Assembly: GCF_009931615.1 (NCBI RefSeq)
Contig: NZ_CP046620.1
Span: forward strand, 1,131,501 to 1,195,500
Direction of reading: 5' to 3'
Length of the DNA stretch: 64,000 nucleotides
Source: Algicella marina
GTDB lineage: Bacteria; Pseudomonadota; Alphaproteobacteria; Rhodobacterales; Rhodobacteraceae
Part shown: positions 38,015 through 46,353 of the stretch, piece by piece
Layout: the number at the start of each line of letters is the position of its first letter
Position numbering within the stretch: position 1 is the first letter of the stretch
Translations under genes and position numbers: made by a program
Notes under the pieces: model-generated
What the model saw: the letters and a program-made list of their open reading frames with translations, nothing else
Told to the model about the DNA's origin: nothing
Database searches by the model: none

Positions 38015-38563
38015 TCAGTCTGTCAGGCTCAGTCCCGTCTCCGCGTGGAGCCATTCCAGAGCTTCCGCGCCCTCCAAAGCCGCTATAGCAGCCGATCGGC
38101 CCGGGCTGCGGCTCTCCTCGTCGCGGCGGCTGGCGTGTTGCGCATAGTAGGCGAAGACATGGCCGGGAAGTTGGTTTTCCCGGCAGCCGGCAAGGATCAG
38201 CGCGAGATACCAGTCAAAGGGCACGAGACCTTGCTGCGGTTCAGGTGCCTCGTAGGTGAAGGCGGCAAGGATGCGGCCTTCCGTGGTGTGTACCGGCACG
38301 GTTTCGCGCTTGTCGTAGCCGCGGCCCAGGCCCTCGGCGGCATCGAGAGCCGCGACTTGCGCCGGGGGTATGTCGAACAGAACGCCCGTTGTCTCGGCCG
38401 TGGGGTCGGGAAAGATCGTGGCCTTGCCACTGCCGTCCATCCCGAGCTTTGCGAAGGCACAGCGGTGCCCGGTGACCTTGGCCAGTCCCCGCGGCACGGC
38501 CCCCGGGCACCGCGCTTGCAAGCGCGGTGTCAGCATGTTGGAACCGTAGGCGAAGTAGAGCAT
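38015..38563 (-). CDS. Gamma-glutamylcyclotransferase-like protein
   Basis: A 182-residue protein of the GGCT/AIG2 fold. It starts with the substrate loop MLYFAYGSNM, has VTGHRCAFAKLG, and Glu77 in DAAEGLGRGYDKR as the probable catalytic acid. Such enzymes release 5-oxoproline from gamma-glutamyl amines or dipeptides; the actual substrate is unknown. The start ATG overlaps the stop of the aldo/keto reductase by one base, so the two are co-expressed. Confidence 0.88.
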   Translation of the reverse strand: MLYFAYGSNMLTPRLQARCPGAVPRGLAKVTGHRCAFAKLGMDGSGKATIFPDPTAETTGVLFDIPPAQVAALDAAEGLGRGYDKRETVPVHTTEGRILAAFTYEAPEPQQGLVPFDWYLALILAGCRENQLPGHVFAYYAQHASRRDEESRSPGRSAAIAALEGAEALEWLHAETGLSLTD

Positions 38564-39597
38564 CAGAAGGGGGCGGGATACTTCTTGTGCAACGCCGCGA
38601 TGCCGTCCAGGACCTCGTCGCTCAGATCCGTCTCGTGGGCGCTGATGGCGATCTTCAACTGTTCTATCGAGGTGGCGCCGATGATCGCCGATGTCATGAA
38701 TGGACGGGTGAGGCAGAAGGCGATGGCCATCGCGCAGGGATCAAGGCCGTGGTTGCGGGCGAGGGCGGCGTACTCATCCGCTGCCTGCGTCGATGTCTCG
38801 TTGCGACGGCCCATCGGCTCCCGGTCGCCGCGCGAACCCTTGGGGATGGCGCCGTTGGAGTACTTCGCGGACAGGATGCCGGAGGCCAGCGGGGAGTAGG
38901 CGAGGAGACCCACATCCTCGTGATGGGCCAGTTCCGCGAGATCGAGATCGAAGGTGCGATAGAGCAGCGAGTATTCGTTCTGGATGCTGGCCACGCGGGG
39001 TAGACCCTGCTCCTCCGCGATCTTCAGGAACTGGGCGGTGCCCCAGGCGCTGTCATTGGAGAGGCCGATGGCGCGGATCTTTCCGGCCTCCACCTGCCTG
39101 CCGAGTTCGCCGAGGATGTCTGCCGTATCCTGTGCCACGTCCCGCGCCTGTTGCGATGGGTCGAAGGACCACTGGCGACGGAAGTGATAGTGGCCGCGGT
39201 TTGGCCAGTGCAATTGGTAGAGGTCGATGTAATCGGTCTGGAGGCGTTTCAGCGAGCCTTCGATAGATTTCGCGATCTTGGTAGAGGAAATAGCCGCGCC
39301 GTCCTGAATCCAGCCCACGCCGATGCCTGCGACCTTGCTGGCAAGGATGACATCGTCGCGCCGACCACGGCTTTTGAACCAGCTGCCGATGTATTCCTCG
39401 GTTGCGCCCTGTGTCTCCGCGCTGATGGGGACTGCCGGGTAGACTTCCGCCGTATCCCAGAAGGAAACCCCTTCGCCGAGCGCGTAGTCCATCTGTTCAT
39501 GCGCCTCTGCCTCGGTATTCTGGTTGCCCCATGTCATGGTACCAAGACAGATTTCGGACACAGTAATGCCTGTGCGGCCAAGCGGATTCATTTTCAT
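38563..39597 (-). CDS. Aldo/keto reductase (Tas-like)
   Basis: A 344-residue NADPH-dependent TIM-barrel oxidoreductase. The catalytic tetrad is visible: Asp and Tyr in SFWDTAEVYP, Lys in VILASKVAG, and His in LYQLHWPNRG. GRTGITVSEICLGTMTWG at the start and the extra insert around the YHFRRQW segment resemble E. coli Tas. The ATG at 39597 gives the standard N-terminus; the frame is open further upstream without similarity to the family. Located between the SCO cluster and the GGCT gene. Physiological substrate unknown. Confidence 0.9.
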   Translation of the reverse strand: MKMNPLGRTGITVSEICLGTMTWGNQNTEAEAHEQMDYALGEGVSFWDTAEVYPAVPISAETQGATEEYIGSWFKSRGRRDDVILASKVAGIGVGWIQDGAAISSTKIAKSIEGSLKRLQTDYIDLYQLHWPNRGHYHFRRQWSFDPSQQARDVAQDTADILGELGRQVEAGKIRAIGLSNDSAWGTAQFLKIAEEQGLPRVASIQNEYSLLYRTFDLDLAELAHHEDVGLLAYSPLASGILSAKYSNGAIPKGSRGDREPMGRRNETSTQAADEYAALARNHGLDPCAMAIAFCLTRPFMTSAIIGATSIEQLKIAISAHETDLSDEVLDGIAALHKKYPAPF

Positions 39598-39673
39598 GTG
39601 GGAAAAGCCTTTCGGAGCGCGTCTTTTGCTGAGCGCCGGATTGTAACGTCTGAGGCGGGAATGGCCAGCCCGA

Positions 39674-40216
39674 TCAGAGCCTTGCGCGCAGAAGTTCGGC
39701 GATGCGCTCTGGTCCGAGTATCGGTGGCAGGGCGGACTGCACCTTGCCCGAACTATCGGTGATGTAGACAAAACTGCCGTGTGCATAGACCGGTTCGCCG
39801 TAGGGAGTTTCGAACAGTTTCTCCCGTTCCACCTGGAACTGCGCGCGGACGGCAGCAAGGCTTTCCTCGGACCCTGTCAGGCCAATGAAATCGGGGTGAT
39901 AGTCGGGCAATGCCTTTGCCATCTGCTCCGGCGTATCATTGGCCGGATCGATGGTGACGAGGATCGGGCTAAGCCGCGTGGCATCCGGCCCCAGCAGGTC
40001 GAGTGCCTCTGCGATCGAGGGCAGCGCGACGGAGCAGATGCTTTCACACTTGGTGTAGCCGAAGAAGATCAGCATTGGTTTGCCGGCGAAATCCTCATCC
40101 GACCGGATCTGCCCGCGCTGGTCCGTCAGTTCGAAATCCGGCGTGATGTCGAGAAAGAACGGCTCCGCCGCCGCAGGGGATGTGAGAGCCAGCAACAGGG
40201 CGGCGGTGCGTATCAT
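39674..40216 (-). CDS. SCO1/SenC-family copper protein
   Basis: A 180-residue exported thioredoxin-fold protein. SCO proteins bind copper and help assemble the CuA or CuB centre of cytochrome oxidases, or act as thiol reductases for them. It has a signal peptide (MIRTAALLLALTSPAAAE), the copper CX3C in FFGYTKCESIC (Cys57, Cys61) and the third ligand His146 in AHGSFVYI. The usual Pro after the second Cys is Ser here. Its ATG overlaps the stop of the upstream Cys-rich gene by 4 bases. No oxidase genes are nearby, so the client is unclear. Confidence 0.88.
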   Translation of the reverse strand: MIRTAALLLALTSPAAAEPFFLDITPDFELTDQRGQIRSDEDFAGKPMLIFFGYTKCESICSVALPSIAEALDLLGPDATRLSPILVTIDPANDTPEQMAKALPDYHPDFIGLTGSEESLAAVRAQFQVEREKLFETPYGEPVYAHGSFVYITDSSGKVQSALPPILGPERIAELLRARL

Positions 40217-40794
40217 TCGAACCAGTCCGCGATGAACGCGTCATCAACCGCCTGGCCGAGCCCGAGGTAGCCATGCTCGGCAATGAGGGCATTGACCTGC
40301 GGGTCGTTGCGGAACCAGGGACCATCGGCTTTGGCCGCATCCGGATTGGCGGCGGCCCATTCCTTTGTCCAGTTGTTGGCAGCGGTCCAATCCCCGTTGC
40401 CCAAGGCGCGGATTCGCTGGATCTGGTAGAACTTGGAGGTGCCAAGCCCTTCCGGATCACCCACGAGATTGCCATCGACCTCCACCATCTGGCCGCAGAA
40501 AGGGTAGAGTTCGCGGGCGGCCCCGGTGAAAAGCGGCTGGCTGTTCTTGGCGGCGAGGATCAGCTGGCCGTCGGCCTCACGCAGGATGCCTAGCTGGCGT
40601 CCGCCGTTGCCGCAGTTTTCCGGACAGTCACCCGTCAGGTCGCAGATGATGTCGACGACCTCGCCGGTGAAGCGGGCCGGTTCTTCGCCGATGACATGCC
40701 AGGGCTTCGCCTCGGAACCTTCCGAAAACTCGCCTTCTGCCAACGCCGGTGCGGCAAGGAGCAGAAGCGCGGGAAGGGTGCGGAGGGCGATCAT
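40213..40794 (-). CDS. Periplasmic cysteine-rich protein of unknown function (SCO-linked, B)
   Basis: About 193 residues with a signal peptide (LLLLAAPALAEG). The mature N-terminal half, FTGEVVDIICDLTGDCPENC, has Cys51 plus a CX3C pair (Cys57, Cys61). It is followed by GGRQLGILREADGQLIL and LYPFCGQMVEVDG with Cys101. The plan GEVVDxxC...C...C..GG...G.LR..DG matches the neighbouring gene, so the two look paralogous and OB-like. Its C-terminal 80 residues (from GDWTAANNW) are distinct. ATG at 40794 overlaps the upstream stop (ATGA), and its stop overlaps SCO. Metal or heme handling is inferred, not shown. Confidence 0.75.
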   Translation of the reverse strand: MIALRTLPALLLLAAPALAEGEFSEGSEAKPWHVIGEEPARFTGEVVDIICDLTGDCPENCGNGGRQLGILREADGQLILAAKNSQPLFTGAARELYPFCGQMVEVDGNLVGDPEGLGTSKFYQIQRIRALGNGDWTAANNWTKEWAAANPDAAKADGPWFRNDPQVNALIAEHGYLGLGQAVDDAFIADWFE

Positions 40795-41228
40795 TGTGCC
40801 GGCTCCGGCAGTGCGAAGCCCGGTATCACGCCCCATTCGTCATGCGTGTTGGTGATCTCGCCCTTCTCAGTGACCTCGGCGACCAACAGGTACTTGATGC
40901 CGTCGCGCTCATGCATCTCGCCATTGACCGTCATCGTGTAGGATTGTGTGTCGAGGATGGCGCGTGACCCTGTTGCCGTATCCTCGCCCTCCCATTTCAG
41001 GACCATGTAGACTGTTCCGTCCTCGGCTCGCAGCCCGACGGGAATGCCGCCTGCGGCGCACCACATGGCGCAGGTGTGGTGTGCGGAGCCCACGACCGCC
41101 TCCGGCGGGCCCATGACGGACGAGAAGTAGCACCATGTATCGATCACCTCGCCGGTCACACTCACATTCTCGGCGGCGAGGGCAGGGATCGGCAGGGCGA
41201 GGAGGCTGGCGAGGATGGCTGAGCGCAT
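40791..41228 (-). CDS. Periplasmic CX3C protein of unknown function (SCO-linked, A)
   Basis: A 145-residue exported protein (signal MRSAILASLLALPIPALAA). The mature part opens VTGEVIDTWCY (Cys33), then HHTCAMWCAAGGIPVGL with His50/51 and the CX3C pair Cys53/Cys57, and a short beta-rich remainder. This arrangement (Cys, His, CX3C, GGxPVGL) recalls periplasmic proteins seen in several phyla that I know only as uncharacterised. GGGAGATCACC before the ATG is a good ribosome site; it is the first gene of the three-gene unit ending in SCO. All three encoded proteins carry a CX3C motif, hinting at one copper or thiol relay. Confidence 0.75.
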   Translation of the reverse strand: MRSAILASLLALPIPALAAENVSVTGEVIDTWCYFSSVMGPPEAVVGSAHHTCAMWCAAGGIPVGLRAEDGTVYMVLKWEGEDTATGSRAILDTQSYTMTVNGEMHERDGIKYLLVAEVTEKGEITNTHDEWGVIPGFALPEPAQ

Positions 41229-41326
41229 GGTGATCTCCCTTGTGATGGCCTCACGCTAGCATGGCTTGCACGCTGACACGCTCAGAAATTCGTGAGGCAG
41301 GCGTGTAGGCAAGCGGGTGGCTGGCA

Positions 41327-42226
41327 CTACCGGAACGTATTGCGGAACGTTTCTGCGAGTTCGACCTTGCCGTAGCGCTCCGTCTCCACGAGGTTCAGGC
41401 GGGTAACCTGTGGCGGGCCTTCGATCACGTTCCAGCGGGCCTCGAAGACGCTTACTCCGAAGAGGCAGGGTTCGCCCGTCGTCACTTCCTGTGCACAATC
41501 CCAGTTGGCCTGCTGGGTCAGCGTGAATTCGGCTATTTCTTCGCCGCCGATGGTGATCGACGCCGTAGGTTCCGCCGAAGCACGCTCGCCGACGCGGATC
41601 TGGAAGCTTTCGCCGAACAGACCGCCCGAGACGACCACGTAGAGGTAGCGGCGATCAGCATTGGCGTTGATGGCGGTGTCCAGATGCCAGTCCTGGCGCT
41701 TCTCCTCCGGCGTCTTGTCCAGTTGCCGGTACAGGTCTTCCAATTTGCCCTCGACATCGGTCTGGCGGGAGAGTGTGACGGCGGTTGAGGTGATATCGAC
41801 GTCCGCCGAGTTGAAGCTGGCGGAGACGCTCGCCGTGCCTTTGGGCAGCCTGGCCGACAGCGAGGCGCCTTCCAGCCGCGATGTGCGCCGGTTGCCGACT
41901 GGTGTCACTTGTGGTGGCGAGCCGGCGAAGGCGGACCGCTCAACAATTTCCAGCTGCCGCTCTGACCGGTCCCACAAATAGAGGCTGCCGGTGGGCAGGG
42001 TGGTGTTGAGGAAGGCATTGAAATCCGAGGCGTAGCTGTAGTTGAGTTTGGCAGTGACGGTGCCGTCCTTGTCCGGACAGGCGGCGAGGAGGACCGGGCA
42101 ACAGGCGATCAGGCTATTGCGCAGAAAGGTTGCGAGGGTGGTGCGCGATTGGCCGGAGGCACGTTCGGGCGTCGCATGCCAGTTGGCGGCCCCGTTCTGG
42201 TCGGAAAATGCGTTCGAGAGCTTCAT
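41327..42226 (-). CDS. Putative lipoprotein of unknown function
   Basis: About 299 residues. A hydrophobic stretch SLIACCPVLLAAC near residues 38-50 ends in a lipobox-like LAAC, preceded by an unusually long n-region; the true start may be internal but no better ATG is present. The mature part is beta-rich with NYSYASDFNAFLN, and ends in RLNLVETERYGKVELAE. Charged and polar composition fits a periplasmic lipoprotein. No family recognised. It lies between the amidase and the SCO cluster on the same strand, with 98 bases to the latter. Confidence 0.6.
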   Translation of the reverse strand: MKLSNAFSDQNGAANWHATPERASGQSRTTLATFLRNSLIACCPVLLAACPDKDGTVTAKLNYSYASDFNAFLNTTLPTGSLYLWDRSERQLEIVERSAFAGSPPQVTPVGNRRTSRLEGASLSARLPKGTASVSASFNSADVDITSTAVTLSRQTDVEGKLEDLYRQLDKTPEEKRQDWHLDTAINANADRRYLYVVVSGGLFGESFQIRVGERASAEPTASITIGGEEIAEFTLTQQANWDCAQEVTTGEPCLFGVSVFEARWNVIEGPPQVTRLNLVETERYGKVELAETFRNTFR

Positions 42227-42299
42227 GGCGGAACCTCATGACATTTGGACCACCACCGCGCGGGGCGGTGATGGGGAAGGGTTGGCGCCGGATGGCGGT

Positions 42300-42917
42300 T
42301 CACATCAGGTGGGCGAGATCCGGTGTCGCAGTCGGCACGCCGGCCATCAACGGGGTTGTGCCGAAGTGGCCGGCAACGCCGGTGACGTAGGCCTTGGCGA
42401 GAGCTTCGATGCCGGTGTCCATCGCCAACCTTGCTTCGGCCGCGTTGTCGCCGAAAAACGGCTCGACGAGAACGGCGGGCGCACGGCCGGATATGAGCGA
42501 AAGCCCTCCGCGCATTCCGGGCCTGTAGGGCTTGAGGCCGCGGTCTTCGGAAACGGTTCTGTCATAGAGGTCCAGAAGTTCCATATGGATGGACGTTGCC
42601 GCCTGCAGCGACGCCTGCGAGGGGCCGCACAGCGTTTCAGTGCCGCGCACGGTGCCGTTGAAGGCGTTGAAGTGCAATTCGACGGAAAGATCGGCGCCCC
42701 AGTCATCGGAGCGGCCATAGACTTCCTCGATCTCCGCCCGCGTCGATGTGCGGTTGCGGCGGCGGAAGATCTTGGCGTCGATCCCGTAGAGCGTCGCCTC
42801 CGCGTCCATTATTTCGGCGACTTCAGAGTTGAAATTGAATTCGGACTGGGAGATCGGCGCGGTGCCGTTGGCACCCTGACGGACACTGTTATGGCCAATG
42901 ATAATTGCGAGTTTCAT
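42300..42917 (-). CDS. N-acetylmuramoyl-L-alanine amidase (Amidase_3), leaderless
   Basis: A 205-residue zinc amidase that cuts the peptide from peptidoglycan glycan strands. Expected zinc and catalytic residues are visible: His9 (IIIGHN), Glu26, His82 (VELHFNA) and Glu152 (VLVEPFFG). Unlike AmiA/B/C it has no signal peptide, AMIN or cell-wall domain, and the fold starts at residue 1. That resembles phage-type, sporulation-like or toxin-exported amidases. The ATG at 42917 is preferred over one 12 codons upstream. Surroundings lack phage genes. The export route is unclear. Confidence 0.82.
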   Translation of the reverse strand: MKLAIIIGHNSVRQGANGTAPISQSEFNFNSEVAEIMDAEATLYGIDAKIFRRRNRTSTRAEIEEVYGRSDDWGADLSVELHFNAFNGTVRGTETLCGPSQASLQAATSIHMELLDLYDRTVSEDRGLKPYRPGMRGGLSLISGRAPAVLVEPFFGDNAAEARLAMDTGIEALAKAYVTGVAGHFGTTPLMAGVPTATPDLAHLM

Positions 42918-43005
42918 GAAAATTCCCCACTGTTTAAACCAGAATTCAGTCAATTAAAGTGGGTGGATACTATCACGAATCGCGATATCTATTAAGTGAG
43001 CCGTG

Positions 43006-44985
43006 TCACACGTCGATCAATTCAACAAATTTCGCATTCTCCTGGATGTAATCGAAACGCGCTTCCGGCTTCTTGCCCATCAGACGCTCAACGAGATCGG
43101 CGGTTTCGCCCGGCTGGAACTCATCGACATCGACGCGGATCAGCTTGCGCGTCTTCGGGTCCATCGTCGTCTCCTTCAGATCCTTGGCGTTCATCTCGCC
43201 AAGGCCCTTGAAGCGGCTGGTCTCGATCTTGCCGCGCGCGCCAAGGCCAGTTTCCAGCAGGCGGTCACGCTCCGCGTCGTCCATTGCATAGGCGGACTTC
43301 GCGCCCTGCGTCAGGCGAAACAGCGGTGGGCAGGCGAGGTAGAGATGGCCGTTGTCGATCAAAGGGCGCATCTGGGTAAAAAAGAAGGTCATCAGCAGGG
43401 CGGCGATATGGGCACCGTCGACGTCCGCATCGGTCATGATGATGATCTTGTCGTAGCGCAGATCTTCCACGTTGAAGCGCGTGCCCATACCAGTGCCGAG
43501 TGCTTGGCAGAGGTCGTTGAGTTCGGTGTTCTGGCTGAGCTTTGACGAGGCCGCGCCGAGCACGTTGAGGATTTTGCCGCGCAAGGGCAGAAGCGCCTGT
43601 GTGTTGCGGTCCCGCGCCATTTTGGCGGAGCCGCCGGCGCTGTCGCCCTCCACAAGAAACAACTCGGTGCCGCCGCGCGCGGCGGTGGAGCAATCCACCA
43701 GCTTTCCGGGCAGGCGCAGTTTCTTTGTGGCGGTCTTGCGGGCGGTTTCTTTCTCCTGACGGCGGCGCAGGCGTTCTTCGGCCCGGAGGATCAGGTAATC
43801 GAGAATGGCACCGGCAGATTTGGTGTCGGCGGCAAGCCATGTGTCGAAGCGATCGCGGACGGAATTCTCCACCAGGCGCGCGGCCTCCTGCGTGCTGAGG
43901 CGGTCCTTTGTCTGGCCGACGAATGCGGGATCCGCGATGAAGACGGAGATCAATGCGGAGCCGCCATACTGCACGTCTTCGCGGGTGATCTGCTGGGCCT
44001 TCTTCAAGCCTGTCAGTTCACCGTAAGCCTTGATACCCTTGAGGATCGCGGCCCAGAACCCTGTTTCGTGGGTGCCACCCTCGGGCGTTGGGATCGTGTT
44101 GCAGTAGCTGGAGACGAAGGCGTCGCGCATCGGTGTCCAGTTGACGGCCCATTCGACGTAGCCCTTGGTGCCAGGATACTTGTCGGCGAAGGTCACCTTG
44201 CCTGCGAAAGGCTTCTCGGCGTAGGTGGCCGCGCCCTCCAGCCGTTCGGTCAGGTATTCCGAGAGGCCGCCGGGGAAGTGGAAAACCGCCTCCGAGGGCG
44301 TTTCATCCTTGATCGCTTCCGGCGCGGCCTTCCAGCGAATCTCGACACCGGAATAGAGGTAGGCCTTGGAGCGGGCCATCTGGATCAGCTTCGCCGCTTT
44401 CAAATGGGCGCCCGCGCCGAAGATCTGCGGGTCTGGATGGAAGGTGACGGTGGTGCCCCGCCTGTTCGGGGCTGCGCCGATTTCGGCCAGCTTGGCCAGC
44501 GGCTTCCCGCGGGAGAATTCCTGGGCGTAGAGCTTGCGGTCGCGGGCGACTTCGACGCGAACGCTGTCCGACAGGGCGTTGACGACGGAGATGCCAACCC
44601 CGTGCAGGCCGCCGGATGTCTCATAGGCCTTGCCGGAAAACTTGCCGCCGGCATGGAGTTCGCAAAGGATCACTTCCAGCGTCGAACGATCCGGAAATTT
44701 CGGAAAGGGATCGACGGGAATGCCACGGCCGTTATCGCGGACCGTGACGGAATTATCGGCGTGCAGTTCGAGTTCGATGCGGCTGGCGTGGCCGGCGACG
44801 GCTTCGTCCATCGCATTGTCGAACACTTCCGCTACGAGGTGATGGAGCGCCCGCTCATCGGTGCCGCCGATATACATTCCGGGGCGCAGACGGACGGCCT
44901 CCAGTCCCTCGAGATGCTCGATGGAACTGGCATCATAGACGTCTTCACGTGCCGCATCGTCGCCTGCGAACATATCATCGGCCAT
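43006..44985 (-). CDS. parE: DNA topoisomerase IV subunit B
   Basis: The ATPase subunit of topoisomerase IV, which unlinks daughter chromosomes. The 659 residues include the GHKL ATPase motifs (EVFDNAMDEAVAGHA, VRDNGRGIPVD, SGGLHGVGISVVNALS), the GyrB-type transducer, and the TOPRIM domain with ELFLVEGDSAGG and IIIMTDADVDGAHI. The short length and absence of the GyrB insert favour ParE over GyrB. The ATG at 44985 is preferred because GGAGG lies 9 bases upstream. The partner parC is not in the window. Confidence 0.95.
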   Translation of the reverse strand: MADDMFAGDDAAREDVYDASSIEHLEGLEAVRLRPGMYIGGTDERALHHLVAEVFDNAMDEAVAGHASRIELELHADNSVTVRDNGRGIPVDPFPKFPDRSTLEVILCELHAGGKFSGKAYETSGGLHGVGISVVNALSDSVRVEVARDRKLYAQEFSRGKPLAKLAEIGAAPNRRGTTVTFHPDPQIFGAGAHLKAAKLIQMARSKAYLYSGVEIRWKAAPEAIKDETPSEAVFHFPGGLSEYLTERLEGAATYAEKPFAGKVTFADKYPGTKGYVEWAVNWTPMRDAFVSSYCNTIPTPEGGTHETGFWAAILKGIKAYGELTGLKKAQQITREDVQYGGSALISVFIADPAFVGQTKDRLSTQEAARLVENSVRDRFDTWLAADTKSAGAILDYLILRAEERLRRRQEKETARKTATKKLRLPGKLVDCSTAARGGTELFLVEGDSAGGSAKMARDRNTQALLPLRGKILNVLGAASSKLSQNTELNDLCQALGTGMGTRFNVEDLRYDKIIIMTDADVDGAHIAALLMTFFFTQMRPLIDNGHLYLACPPLFRLTQGAKSAYAMDDAERDRLLETGLGARGKIETSRFKGLGEMNAKDLKETTMDPKTRKLIRVDVDEFQPGETADLVERLMGKKPEARFDYIQENAKFVELIDV

Positions 44986-45183
44986 TCTATGGGCCTCCAT
45001 TATTGAGGACTGCTCTTTTCCCATCCTTATGGCACAGTTCGGGATCATGGAACAAGATATTGTGGCCGCGACGCTTTCCGGACAGCGGTTTGCTTTTTTA
45101 TATTTATGAGTTTTCAACGCCGGATGCTAAGCTGGCCAGGCGGTAGAGCCGCGAAACAAAAAACAGAATGTGGGGGACAAGTT

Positions 45184-45474
45184 ATGGAAACGATAATTCC
45201 GCTGATTGTTCAGGCAATTTCCGGCGCTGTAGGTGGCGGGGTCGTCGGCAACCTCGTGAAACAGATTTCGATGAACATGCTGCCGAAGCTGCTTTCCGGT
45301 GCTATTGGCGGCGTGGCTGGCGGCACGGCTCTGGCAGGGATGATGGGCGGAGGAGATGCCACGGCCGGGCTCGACATCGGCAGCCTGATTGCCCAGATCG
45401 GCGGCGGGGCCGTCGGCGGTGGCGCACTGACGGGCATCGTCGGCATGGTGATGAAAAATATGAACAAAGGCTGA
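45184..45474 (+). CDS. Small Gly/Ala-rich membrane-associated protein
   Basis: A 96-residue protein that is strongly hydrophobic and glycine-rich: AISGAVGGGVVGNLV, GAIGGVAGGTALAGMMGGG and IGGGAVGGGALTGIVGMVM. Three glycine-zipper-like segments suggest membrane insertion or self-assembly. GGGGGACAA precedes the ATG at 45184. It is divergent from parE, with an AT-rich 198-base region between, and is followed by a 13-bp hairpin. No family recognised with certainty; expression as a monocistronic unit is likely. Confidence 0.65.
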   Translation: METIIPLIVQAISGAVGGGVVGNLVKQISMNMLPKLLSGAIGGVAGGTALAGMMGGGDATAGLDIGSLIAQIGGGAVGGGALTGIVGMVMKNMNKG

Positions 45475-45476
45475 AA

Positions 45477-45515
45477 GTTTCGCGCCGCGAAGGGTTCTCC
45501 TACGCGGCGTGAAAC
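45477..45515 (+). terminator. Long hairpin after the Gly-rich gene
   Basis: GTTTCGCGCCGCG (45477-45489) pairs with CGCGGCGTGAAAC (45503-45515), 13 bp with one G-U pair and a 13-base loop. It starts 2 bases after the stop. There is no T-run, so termination would be weak or Rho-aided; it could also shield the mRNA 3' end. Confidence 0.5.
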
Positions 45516-45552
45516 GCTAGAGCGGAGGTATCTGCAACCGGGAACCCCGCTC

Positions 45553-46293
45553 ATGAAGATCAGGACTGCCGTCGCGACGATTTGCGCGACACTAGGAGCC
45601 GCTCCGGCATTGGCTGGACCGCTCTACGACACCACATTCCAGTATTACGCCAGAGACAACGTCGGTGGGACCGACAACGACATCATCCGCAACACGACAG
45701 GCCTGACCTTTGGCGACGACGGCTACGGCTCCCGCTTTGCGCTGTCACTCGGAGTGCGCAACAGCTTTTTCGATGGAGATTTTCCTGTTGAGGCGCAGTT
45801 CGAGGCGCTGCGCTTCCGGCAGTGGCGATCCTCTACTGTCGGATTTGGCGGGCGTATCGGCGGCTACGACGGGGGCGACATGACAGCCGAAGGCATGGTT
45901 TATGGTCTGCGCGAATGGGGCAAGGTGTCTGCGCGCGGGCTGGTAGGCCTCCAGGCGGTTTCGGGTGAGGGCGGCTTTGCCGACAACCGCGATGTCGGGG
46001 CTTTCGCGCTGGCCGAATTTTCCTACTACCCCGTGGATGAACTGGCTTTCCGGTTCGGTCTCGCAGCAGATGACATCGATGTTCTGGGGTCGGTAGGGAT
46101 GGAGTTCGCAGCCAATGAATTGCCCTTAAGTTTTTTTGCCGAATGGACGCTGGCGCTGAACCGTTACCGGACAGACGAATACTATAATGACTTTACGTTC
46201 GGCTTTCGGATATCGAGCCCCTTCTCCACACTGCAGGAACGGGATCGGAAAAGCCAGCGACGGGCGCTTTACAGGCCCGTCGATCCGCAATAG
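45553..46293 (+). CDS. Exported beta-rich (probable outer-membrane) protein
   Basis: A 246-residue protein with a signal peptide ending in AAPALAG. The mature part alternates aromatic and polar residues in short strands (FEALRFRQWRSSTVGFGG, AFALAEFSYYPVDELAFRFG, FAEWTLALNRYRTDEYYND). This is typical of a YfaZ-like or similar small outer-membrane beta barrel. It lacks the usual terminal aromatic residue, having instead a charged tail (RRALYRPVDPQ). No specific family is recognised. It follows the Gly-rich gene by 78 bases and converges on the PRC-barrel gene. Confidence 0.7.
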   Translation: MKIRTAVATICATLGAAPALAGPLYDTTFQYYARDNVGGTDNDIIRNTTGLTFGDDGYGSRFALSLGVRNSFFDGDFPVEAQFEALRFRQWRSSTVGFGGRIGGYDGGDMTAEGMVYGLREWGKVSARGLVGLQAVSGEGGFADNRDVGAFALAEFSYYPVDELAFRFGLAADDIDVLGSVGMEFAANELPLSFFAEWTLALNRYRTDEYYNDFTFGFRISSPFSTLQERDRKSQRRALYRPVDPQ

Positions 46294-46311
46294 CGGCGGT
46301 AGGTAGCTTAT

Positions 46312-46342
46312 ATCACGCCAGCCGGGTTGCGGCTGGCGTGAT
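46312..46342. terminator. Convergent bidirectional hairpin
   Basis: ATCACGCCAGCCG (46312-46324), loop GGTTG, and CGGCTGGCGTGAT (46330-46342) form a perfect 13-bp stem between two convergent genes. No T-run on either side. Just beyond it, 46347-46360 (GCAGTAATTACTGC) is a separate 14-base palindrome covering the stop of the PRC-barrel gene. Confidence 0.7.
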
Positions 46343-46353
46343 TAGGGCAGTAA

